A stretch of 5,041 nucleotides of DNA, taken from positions 1-5,041 of the forward strand of contig JAUXDE010000112.1 of NCBI GenBank assembly GCA_030618495.1, given 5' to 3'. Of the stretch, positions 1-5,041 are shown in pieces. The stretch comes from Clostridia bacterium. Its GTDB lineage: Bacteria > UBA6262 > WVXT01 > JAUXBS01. A program made the translations under genes and the position numbers. A model generated the notes under the pieces. It made no database searches, was not told the origin of the DNA, and saw nothing but the letters and a program-made list of their open reading frames with translations. Within the stretch, counting starts at the first letter, position 1, and each line of letters begins with the position of its first letter.

Positions 1-5
1 CGCAT
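1..5 (-). CDS. Possible start of a minus-strand gene running off the left edge
   Basis: On the minus strand an ATG (bases 5-3) is preceded by AGGAGA (bases 16-11), with a five-base spacer GCGCA, which is close to ideal Shine-Dalgarno geometry. Only the start codon and two further bases lie inside the window, so nothing can be said about the product. It would be the next gene downstream of the mutase on the same strand, about 150 bases past its stop codon. The call rests only on the ribosome binding site. A competing reading is that the 38-codon open frame on the plus strand (2-118) is the tail of a plus-strand gene entering from the left. Confidence 0.3.
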
Positions 6-156
6 TGCGCTCTCCTAACGCCTTGAATTCACCTCAGACTATAGCCTCAAAAATAACGGTAATTTATGAGACAGAGTACAAGCCATATTCTCGATATGCC
101 TTCGTCGTCTTTCCTTGAACCCATCTCAAAGCCTACCCTTCAAATGTAAAGATAGG
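6..156. other. Intergenic stretch without a confident gene
   Basis: This stretch lies between the mutase stop codon and the possible minus-strand start at base 5. The minus strand has a TATAGT hexamer at 40-45, near the possible left-edge gene, but no convincing -35 box at the right distance. A small perfect inverted repeat CATAT-TCTCG-ATATG lies at 84-98. The plus strand has a 38-codon open frame (2-118) with no visible start. I see no tRNA, no strong terminator and no recognisable protein family. Confidence 0.5.
11..16 (-). promoter_or_regulatory. Putative ribosome binding site of the left-edge gene
   Basis: The minus strand reads AGGAGA here, five bases before an ATG at 5-3. It is the only evidence for the partial gene at the left edge. 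Confidence 0.35.
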
Positions 157-1503
157 TTAGAGACAGCACACTAGTTCAGCGGCTATACGTTTATTCAGTT
201 CCTCTGATTTATTCTTATTTGTGGATTCCGTGATAATGCGTATTATGGGCTCAGTGTTAGAGCTTCTCAGGTGAACCCAGGAATTTGCCCATTCAATTTT
301 TATTCCATCTGTCAAATCCATTTTCTCATCCTTGTATTTTTCCTTGAACTGGGCTAATATTTTTTTTGCGCTTTCGGGATGGCAGGTGATTTTGTCCTTG
401 CAAACGTAGTATTTCGGGATTTCTTCGGCAAGTTGTGAAATGCTCTTGCGGGTTTGGGCCATGTACTGCAGAATAAGGGCAATACCTGCAAGGCTGTCCC
501 TGCCATAGTGTACCCTGGGGTCTATTACGCCCCCGTTACCCTCACCTCCGATAACCGCCTTTTTTTCCTTCATTGTTTCGGATACGTTCACTTCACCGAC
601 TTTTGTCCTTAAAACAGGGCAGTTGTGCTGATTCGCAATATCGTCAAAGGCCCTGGTGGTGGAAAGGTTTGTTACAACGAGTCCCTTATTCTTTTGAATA
701 ATGAATTTCTCGGCAAGGCATAATGAATATTCTTCTCCGATTATCCTGCCTGTTTCAGAGACTACTGCGAGCCTGTCGGCGTCTGCATCCTGGGCAAAAC
801 CAATATCGGCTCCGGTTTCAGAAACCGCGCCGGAGAGTTCTTTGAGGTTTTCCGGAATGGGTTCAGGGTTATGCGGAAAAATGCTGTCCGTATCGCAGTT
901 AATTTTTGTTATTTCACATCCCAGCGCTTTCAGGAATTTCGGGGTTATGATACTTCCCGCGCCATTACAGCTGTCCAGGACCACTTTAAACTTTCTTCTG
1001 CTTATCAGGTCCACGTCAGCGTGTGCCAGCACCCTGTTTATGTGTTTTTCATTAGCGGTGCTGTCTTCTATAACGGGTTTAATCTTCTTTTTGGGGACTT
1101 CTTTGAAATTCCGCTTGTTGTAAATCTCAAGTAATATTTTCCCTTCTTTTTCATTTAAATATATTCCATTGTTTTTAAAGAACTTCAATCCATTCCATTC
1201 AGCGGGATTGTGGCTTGCTGAAATTATTATTCCGCCATCCGCTTTAAGTTCTTTAACCATTATCTGGCAGGATGGAGTAGGGCAGATACCAAGGTCTATG
1301 ATTTCGCATCCTGTTGAAGAAAGGCTTTCAAAAAGGTGTTTCTTTATGATTTCACCGGACATCCTGGTATCCCTGCCGACAACGATACGGCCCATTTTCA
1401 TGTAAGTTCCGAAAGCGCAGGCAAACCTTTTAATGTGCTCCGGGAGAAGGGTTTTAGCATAAATACCGCGCACACCCGATATTCCGATTATTAATGAACT
1501 CAT
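157..1503 (-). CDS. glmM: Phosphoglucosamine mutase / phosphomannomutase family enzyme
   Basis: This is a complete 448-residue alpha-D-phosphohexomutase, which interconverts hexose 6-phosphate and 1-phosphate in the cytosol. The family signatures appear in order: N-terminal GISGVRG (7-13) and GRDTR (43-47); the catalytic phosphoserine loop SASHNP (95-100, Ser97); the metal loop DADADR (239-244), normally DGDADR; the sugar-specificity loop GEGNGG (320-325); and the C-terminal phosphate-binding loop RSSNTEP (413-419). Length is normal for the family. The ATG start is supported by AAAGGA seven bases upstream. The GEGNGG loop differs from GEQSGH of classical bacterial GlmM and resembles archaeal-type GlmM and some phosphomannomutases. 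The substrate (GlcN, Man or Glc phosphate) therefore cannot be fixed from sequence. The family is certain; the glmM name is the likeliest choice, about 60 percent. It is transcribed away from aspS and probably feeds UDP-GlcNAc or another envelope-sugar pathway. Confidence 0.93.
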   Translation of the reverse strand: MSSLIIGISGVRGIYAKTLLPEHIKRFACAFGTYMKMGRIVVGRDTRMSGEIIKKHLFESLSSTGCEIIDLGICPTPSCQIMVKELKADGGIIISASHNPAEWNGLKFFKNNGIYLNEKEGKILLEIYNKRNFKEVPKKKIKPVIEDSTANEKHINRVLAHADVDLISRRKFKVVLDSCNGAGSIITPKFLKALGCEITKINCDTDSIFPHNPEPIPENLKELSGAVSETGADIGFAQDADADRLAVVSETGRIIGEEYSLCLAEKFIIQKNKGLVVTNLSTTRAFDDIANQHNCPVLRTKVGEVNVSETMKEKKAVIGGEGNGGVIDPRVHYGRDSLAGIALILQYMAQTRKSISQLAEEIPKYYVCKDKITCHPESAKKILAQFKEKYKDEKMDLTDGIKIEWANSWVHLRSSNTEPIIRIITESTNKNKSEELNKRIAAELVCCL

Positions 1504-1510
1504 TTTGTAA

Positions 1511-1516
1511 TCCTTT
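1511..1516 (-). promoter_or_regulatory. Ribosome binding site of the mutase gene
   Basis: The minus strand reads AAAGGA, then a seven-base spacer TTACAAA, then the ATG. This supports the chosen start codon. Confidence 0.65.
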
Positions 1517-1532
1517 GTTTTGATGAATTTAC

Positions 1533-1561
1533 TGAATATGTTAGTAACCCTACCCTATCAA
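1533..1561 (-). promoter_or_regulatory. Putative sigma-70-type promoter of the mutase gene
   Basis: On the minus strand TTGATA (1561-1556, five of six matches to the -35 consensus) is followed by a 17-base spacer and TATTCA (1538-1533, a weak -10 with three of six matches). A second pairing is TTGAAA (1580-1575), 17 bases, TAGGGT (1557-1552), also weak at -10. Either would give a leader of roughly 20-45 bases. Both lie on the mutase side of the large inverted repeat, so the repeat would not be part of the mutase transcript. Confidence 0.3.
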
Positions 1562-1596
1562 AAGATAATGGAATTTTCAAGTATAATTATTTATTT

Positions 1597-1684
1597 AAAA
1601 AACCGGGACGGTTCTGTTTTTTTTTAGTATTATATGTTTTTATTAGAGATTTTGTAAAAAAAACCAGAACCGTCCCGGTTTTTT
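1597..1684. repeat. Long A/T-flanked inverted repeat (REP/MITE-like palindrome or bidirectional terminator-like hairpin)
   Basis: The left arm starts AAAAAACCGGGACGGTTCTG (1597-1616) and is matched perfectly by the reverse complement of 1665-1684. After one mismatch (T1617 against C1664), eight more A/T pairs follow (1618-1625 with 1656-1663), giving 29-base arms around an AT-rich 30-base loop (1626-1655). Each arm is also self-complementary: AACCG-GGA-CGGTT at 1601-1613 and AACCG-TCC-CGGTT at 1668-1680. Both halves are followed by a T run and AGTAT. The structure resembles an intrinsic terminator in both directions. However, it sits between two divergent genes and outside both predicted transcripts, so a terminator role is not expected. 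GGGACGGTTCT-type palindromes are, from memory, found near IS200-like/RAYT transposases. That link is unverified, and there is no transposase or clear target duplication here. Confidence 0.8.
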
Positions 1685-1698
1685 AGTATGTTTTTTGT

Positions 1699-1727
1699 TT
1701 GACATAAATTATACTATATGATAACAT
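1699..1727 (+). promoter_or_regulatory. Putative promoter of the aspS operon with extended -10
   Basis: A perfect -35 box TTGACA (1699-1704) is followed by exactly 17 bases and TAACAT (1722-1727, four of six matches). The -10 is preceded by TG plus one base (1719-1721), the extended -10 motif, which can compensate for a weak hexamer. Transcription would begin near 1733-1735, giving a leader of about 33-35 bases before aspS. The promoter begins 14 bases after the end of the large inverted repeat. Confidence 0.65.
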
Positions 1728-1739
1728 CATTCGTTATTA
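1719..1739. promoter_or_regulatory. Dyad over the -10 box and start point of the aspS promoter
   Basis: TGATAAC (1719-1725) and GTTATTA (1733-1739) form a seven-base inverted repeat with one G/T mismatch around a seven-base spacer. It overlaps the predicted -10 box and transcription start, where a repressor could bind. The AT-rich context makes a chance dyad plausible. Confidence 0.2.
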
Positions 1740-1746
1740 AAGAATG

Positions 1747-1758
1747 CCATGTACATGG
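1747..1758. promoter_or_regulatory. Perfect 12-base palindrome in the aspS leader
   Basis: CCATGTACATGG is a perfect palindrome ending ten bases before the aspS ATG. Its last two bases are the first two of the weak ribosome binding site GGGA (1757-1760, seven bases before ATG). In RNA it could fold as a 4-bp stem with a GTAC loop covering part of that site, or as DNA it could bind a dimeric regulator. Function is inferred only. Confidence 0.3.
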
Positions 1759-1767
1759 GAATAGAAA

Positions 1768-3564
1768 ATGAAACTAAGAAGAACGCATAGTTGCAGTGAT
1801 TTGAGAAAAAAAGATATCGGAAAAGAAGTAATAATTTCCGGGTGGGTTCATAAATGGAGAGACCACGGTGGAGTAATATTTATTGACCTGCGTGACAGGG
1901 AGGGCATTACTCAGGTAGTGTTCGGCAAAGATGACAGCGCGGGCCCCGATTCCGCGCTTGCCAAATCCGCGCGCGGGTTAAGAAATGAATGGGTCATATC
2001 CGTTAAGGGAAATGTTGAAGCCCGTCCTGCGGGCACCGTTAATGATAAACTGGATACCGGGGAAATTGAAATTCTTGCCGGTGAAATGGAGATATTAAAT
2101 AAATCAAAAACCCCGCCGTTCGATGTTTTTGGCAAGGAAGATGTTTCGGATGAAATAAAAATGAAGTACCGTTATATTGACCTGCGGAAACAAAAGATGA
2201 TGAACACGTTACTCCTGCGCAGTAAAGTGAACAAGGTGGTAAGGGATTTTTTCTACTCCGGGGGATTTGTTGAAGTGGAAACCCCGGTATTGACCAGGTC
2301 AACGCCCGAGGGGGCAAGGGATTACCTTGTGCCGAGCCGCATAGACAAAGGAAGTTTTTACGCAATGCCCCAGTCACCGCAGCTTTTCAAGCAGCTCCTG
2401 ATGGTTGCCGGACTGGACAGGTACTTCCAGATAGTGAAGTGTTTCAGGGATGAGGACCTCAGGAGGGATAGGCAGCCGGAGTTTACACAGATTGATTTTG
2501 AGATGTCTTTTGTAAACGAAGAGGATGTATGCGGCGTGATTGAGTCGCTTATCAAGGAAGTATTCAAGTCAGCAATAAATGTTGATGTTAAAACCCCCTT
2601 CCGGCGCATTGAGTACGCCGAAGCAATGAACAGGTTCGGTACGGACAGGCCGGATGCCAGGTTTGGAATGGAACTTGTGGATATATCGGAAATTGCCGCC
2701 GCCTGCGAGTTCAGGGTTTTTAAGGATGTTACCGGAAAGGGAGGTATGGTATCGGGGATAAACGTAGAGGGGGGAGCGTCGAAATTCAGCAGGAAGGACA
2801 TAGATGATTTAACTGTTATGGCGCAGGGAGACGGGGCAAAGGGGCTTGCCTGGATTAAGGTTACTTCTGAGGGGCCTGAATCGTCAATAGCGAAATTCTT
2901 CAAGAAGGAAGAACTGGATTCAATTATAAAGAAGATGAAAGCCCGCAAGGACGATCTGCTGCTGTTTGTGGCGGACAAACGAAAAGTTGCTTATGAAGTT
3001 TTGTCCAACCTTCGCCTGCATCTTGGGGAAAAACTAAATCTTATACCTCGGGATGATAAGGCTGTGTTTAGTTTTCTGTGGGTTATAGGACACCCCATGT
3101 TTGAGTATAACGATGATGAAAAGAGATGGGATGCGGTACATCATCCGTTCACCGCGCCCGATAAAGATAGTATAGAAAAATTGGACAAGAATGACCTTGA
3201 CGCAGGTGAATTAAGGTCCAGGGCATATGACCTGGTTCTTAACGGAATGGAGGTAGGTGGGGGGTCTATCAGGATTCACAGCAAGGAAATCCAGGAGAAG
3301 GTGTTTAATCTGCTTCAAATCAAGCCTGAAACTGCAAGGCAAAAATTCGGATTCTTACTTGATGCGCTGGAATACGGCGCTCCTCCGCATGGAGGATTTG
3401 CGTTTGGCATGGACAGGCTTATCATGGTACTGTCGGGCGCGCGTTCTATCAGGGATGTTATAGCTTTTCCAAAGACTCAGAGCGCATCCTGTCCGTTGAC
3501 CGGAGCGCCGTCCAAAATTACAGAGAAGCAATTAAAGGAACTCGATTTAAAAATCATTAAGTAG
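1768..3564 (+). CDS. aspS: Aspartate--tRNA ligase, bacterial type, possibly non-discriminating (Asp/Asn)
   Basis: This is a complete 598-residue class IIb aminoacyl-tRNA synthetase that attaches aspartate to tRNA in the cytosol. Domains in order are an N-terminal OB-fold that reads the anticodon (about 1-110), a catalytic core with motif 1 around FVEVETP (167-173) and motif 2 at [20 protein letters not shown] (226-245), a bacterial GAD insertion (about 300-425), and motif 3 with GGFAFGMDR (542-550). Expected substrate-site residues are present: the QSPQLFK segment (202-208), Arg227, Gln241, the HH pair at 458-459, Glu495, Arg502 and Arg550. Length matches the bacterial family (E. coli about 590). 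His33 and Gly89 align with the positions held by Leu and Lys in the tRNA-Asp-specific E. coli enzyme. His and Gly there mark relaxed enzymes that also charge tRNA-Asn. The start has only a weak site, GGGA, seven bases upstream. An in-frame ATG at 1744 is ruled out by TAG at 1762. It is the first gene of a probable two-gene or longer operon. Confidence 0.98.
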   Translation: MKLRRTHSCSDLRKKDIGKEVIISGWVHKWRDHGGVIFIDLRDREGITQVVFGKDDSAGPDSALAKSARGLRNEWVISVKGNVEARPAGTVNDKLDTGEIEILAGEMEILNKSKTPPFDVFGKEDVSDEIKMKYRYIDLRKQKMMNTLLLRSKVNKVVRDFFYSGGFVEVETPVLTRSTPEGARDYLVPSRIDKGSFYAMPQSPQLFKQLLMVAGLDRYFQIVKCFRDEDLRRDRQPEFTQIDFEMSFVNEEDVCGVIESLIKEVFKSAINVDVKTPFRRIEYAEAMNRFGTDRPDARFGMELVDISEIAAACEFRVFKDVTGKGGMVSGINVEGGASKFSRKDIDDLTVMAQGDGAKGLAWIKVTSEGPESSIAKFFKKEELDSIIKKMKARKDDLLLFVADKRKVAYEVLSNLRLHLGEKLNLIPRDDKAVFSFLWVIGHPMFEYNDDEKRWDAVHHPFTAPDKDSIEKLDKNDLDAGELRSRAYDLVLNGMEVGGGSIRIHSKEIQEKVFNLLQIKPETARQKFGFLLDALEYGAPPHGGFAFGMDRLIMVLSGARSIRDVIAFPKTQSASCPLTGAPSKITEKQLKELDLKIIK

Positions 3565-3582
3565 AAAAAAACAAATATTTTC

Positions 3583-3588
3583 AGGAGG
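3583..3588 (+). promoter_or_regulatory. Strong ribosome binding site that fixes a TTG start
   Basis: AGGAGG is a perfect Shine-Dalgarno. It lies eight bases before TTG (3597-3599) but 17 bases before the first in-frame ATG (3606-3608), so the TTG is the better start. It sits in the 32-base gap after the aspS stop, which has no terminator hairpin, and so supports co-transcription. Confidence 0.8.
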
Positions 3589-3596
3589 AAGCAAAA

Positions 3597-5041
3597 TTGC
3601 GCAAGATGAAAATGGTTTTCAGGCAATTTTTACTGAAATTGCTGAAGGTTACCAGGGAGAAGAAAACCGAAAGCCCTAAAAAGGGTAAAGAGAGTAAGCC
3701 GATATTATTCAGAGAATTGAATGTGCCCGCATGGGTTGTCGGGCTGGTGATATTTGTTTTGGTGATATGGATACTATGGGGGCAGTTCGGTCCGGGATGG
3801 CAGGGTATTTCCGGGCTCATTTTATTTGTTTCGATTGCAATTTACATCTATGCTTTTTATCTGCGGAGGTATAAGAGCAGTATTCTTGCCAGTAATGAAC
3901 TGGCGATGCTCCTGGGCCTTATAATAACCGTGATGGTATTGATTATGGTTGGAATAAAACTTCTTGCCCAGTCATATTCAATATCTATGAACTACCTTGT
4001 TCCCGTTGCCAGCGGTGTGATGCTGATAACGATGCTTATAAGTATTCCTCTTGCTTTAATTTCACTTCTGCTTTTGAGCGTTCTTCTGACGGTTGTCAAC
4101 GATTTTAATTTTAATTTCTTTCTGGTGGCGGTGATGGGCGGTCTTGCGGGCATATACAGCACTTATTCGGTGCGAAACAGGCGTGATATCACCAGGGCGG
4201 GATTGTTTGTCAGCGGCGCTAATATTTTTGCCATTCTGATGATTTATCTAATCAAGGGAGACTCGTTCATATTCATGTGGAAGGATATGATGTGGGGATT
4301 AGGCAGTGGTTTTCTTTCCGTTGTCCTGACTATAGGTATTTTGCCGTACCTTGAGGATGTTTTTTCCATCGTTACGAATATTAAGCTTCTTGAGCTTGCT
4401 GATTTCAATCAGCCGTTGTTGAAGAGATTGATGCTGGAGTCACCGGGAACTTATCATCATAGCCTGATAGTGGGTAATCTTGCGGAAACGGCGGCTGAAT
4501 TGATAAACGCGGATTCCCTCATGGTAAGGGTTGGAGCGTATTATCATGACATAGGAAAATTAAACAAGCCTGAATACTTTACGGAAAACCAGAGTAATCT
4601 TGCAAACAAGCATGAGGAGTTAACGCCAAACATGAGCAGCCTGATTGTAGTTTCTCATGTGAAAGACGGTGTTATTCTCGGGAAGAAACACAACTTGAAT
4701 AAACGCATCATTGACATCATTGAAGAGCATCATGGTACGGGTTTAATTCATTATTTTTACATGAAGGCTCTTGAAAAAGATAAATCGTCTTCGGTTGAAG
4801 AAATGAAGTACCGCTACCCGGGACCGAAACCAACAACCAGGGAAGCAGCTATAGTAATGCTTGCTGACAGTGTTGAAGCTGCGGCAAGAACACTTGAAGA
4901 ACCTTCTTTTGAACGTATATCGAATATGGTAAATACCATTATCAATAATAAATTTACCGATGGACAGCTGAATGACTGTAATATAACACTGGTGAACCTT
5001 CATAAGATAGCAGAAAGTTTTATAAATACGCTAACGGGCAT
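3597..5041 (+). CDS. 7TM-HD family cyclic-di-AMP phosphodiesterase (PgpH/YqfF-like), lacking the 7TMR-HDED domain; partial at the right edge
   Basis: 481 codons are visible without a stop. Residues 1-40 are basic and cytosolic. Hydrophobic helices lie at about 44-62, 70-88, 102-124, 133-153, 154-168, 172-190, 200-219 and 231-250. An HD phosphohydrolase domain follows (about 270-480). Its metal ligands are all visible: His288 in PGTYHHSL, His317-Asp318 in YYHDIGK, His354 in SHVKDG, His378-His379 in EEHHGTG, and Asp424 in LADSVEAA. These match PgpH, which hydrolyses c-di-AMP to pApA at the membrane. The sequence RYPGPKP (405-411) is also typical of the family. Normally about 250 extracellular residues (7TMR-HDED) separate the first and second helices; here the loop is about eight residues. 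The 32-base gap to aspS leaves no room for a missing domain upstream. By comparison with the family about 10-20 C-terminal residues are cut off by the window. In many bacteria this gene precedes ybeY, which may lie just beyond the edge. Substrate is inferred from family; c-di-AMP use in this organism is not shown. Confidence 0.93.
   Translation, partial: MRKMKMVFRQFLLKLLKVTREKKTESPKKGKESKPILFRELNVPAWVVGLVIFVLVIWILWGQFGPGWQGISGLILFVSIAIYIYAFYLRRYKSSILASNELAMLLGLIITVMVLIMVGIKLLAQSYSISMNYLVPVASGVMLITMLISIPLALISLLLLSVLLTVVNDFNFNFFLVAVMGGLAGIYSTYSVRNRRDITRAGLFVSGANIFAILMIYLIKGDSFIFMWKDMMWGLGSGFLSVVLTIGILPYLEDVFSIVTNIKLLELADFNQPLLKRLMLESPGTYHHSLIVGNLAETAAELINADSLMVRVGAYYHDIGKLNKPEYFTENQSNLANKHEELTPNMSSLIVVSHVKDGVILGKKHNLNKRIIDIIEEHHGTGLIHYFYMKALEKDKSSSVEEMKYRYPGPKPTTREAAIVMLADSVEAAARTLEEPSFERISNMVNTIINNKFTDGQLNDCNITLVNLHKIAESFINTLTG

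Noticed and set aside
129-158. Possible hairpin AAGCCTACCC ... GATAGGTT at the mutase stop codon
   Set aside because: The stem needs a bulge and a G-U pair, overlaps the stop codon and is not followed by a T run on the minus strand, so it is not a convincing terminator.
701-1405. Several plus-strand open frames of 78-140 codons opposite the mutase
   Set aside because: They overlap the conserved catalytic regions of the mutase in antisense and have no protein-like motifs, so they are shadows of its codon pattern.
1582-1587. Perfect TATAAT on the plus strand before the large inverted repeat
   Set aside because: No -35-like hexamer lies 16-18 bases upstream and the surroundings are AT-rich, so a chance match is likely. 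A transcript from it would run straight into the palindrome.
1744-1764. Upstream in-frame ATG for aspS
   Set aside because: TAG at 1762-1764 closes this frame before the aspS ATG, so it cannot extend the protein. It could only be a six-codon upstream frame, with no clear ribosome binding site.
1504-1767. tRNA, T-box or CRISPR in the divergent intergenic region
   Set aside because: No cloverleaf, T-box-like sequence or regularly spaced repeats are visible. The only strong structure is the single inverted repeat.
2358-2978. 206-codon open frame on the minus strand inside aspS
   Set aside because: It is wholly antisense to a well-conserved AspRS reading frame, has a low-complexity Ser-rich product with no recognisable domain, and lacks support for a start site.
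3581-3820. 79-codon minus-strand open frame over the start of the HD gene
   Set aside because: It is antisense to the basic N-terminus and first helices of the 7TM-HD protein, and its start lies within that gene without a ribosome binding site worth noting.
4743-5003. 86-codon minus-strand open frame near the right edge
   Set aside because: It is antisense to the HD domain, which is strongly family-like through this whole stretch.

Overview
The window looks like bacterial chromosome from a deep-branching, probably uncultured lineage. The aspartyl-tRNA synthetase is of the bacterial type with a GAD insertion, and a 7TM-HD cyclic-dinucleotide phosphodiesterase follows it. The phosphohexomutase carries a GEGNGG sugar loop, which recalls archaeal-type GlmM enzymes more than classical bacterial GlmM. 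This mix, with moderate GC and an intergenic palindrome of REP/RAYT style, would fit a group such as Omnitrophota or Elusimicrobiota. That placement is inference from memory and not shown by the sequence.

Layout. Bases 1-156 hold no confident gene. At the extreme left edge a good Shine-Dalgarno and an ATG suggest a minus-strand gene starting at base 5. Bases 157-1503 (minus) encode a complete phosphoglucosamine/phosphomannomutase-family enzyme. Bases 1504-1767 are a divergent intergenic region with a putative promoter for each flanking gene and, between them, a long A/T-flanked inverted repeat (1597-1684). Bases 1768-3564 (plus) encode a complete AspRS. After a 32-base gap, bases 3597-5041 (plus) encode a membrane HD-domain protein that starts at TTG and runs off the right edge, probably only about 10-20 residues short of its end.

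How the genes relate. aspS and the HD-phosphodiesterase gene look co-transcribed: same strand, short gap, strong internal ribosome binding site, no terminator. The AspRS has His and Gly at the two anticodon-domain positions associated with non-discriminating enzymes, so it may charge both tRNA-Asp and tRNA-Asn, the latter for amidation by GatCAB. The HD protein has all the metal ligands expected of the c-di-AMP phosphodiesterase PgpH, but it lacks the extracellular 7TMR-HDED domain normally found between the first and second membrane helices. The mutase is divergently transcribed and probably supplies an amino-sugar or hexose 1-phosphate for envelope polymers.

The items most worth a second look are the sensor-less 7TM-HD protein, the intergenic palindrome built from two self-complementary halves, and the predicted dual-specificity AspRS. 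I did not see a clear, wholly new multi-gene system here.
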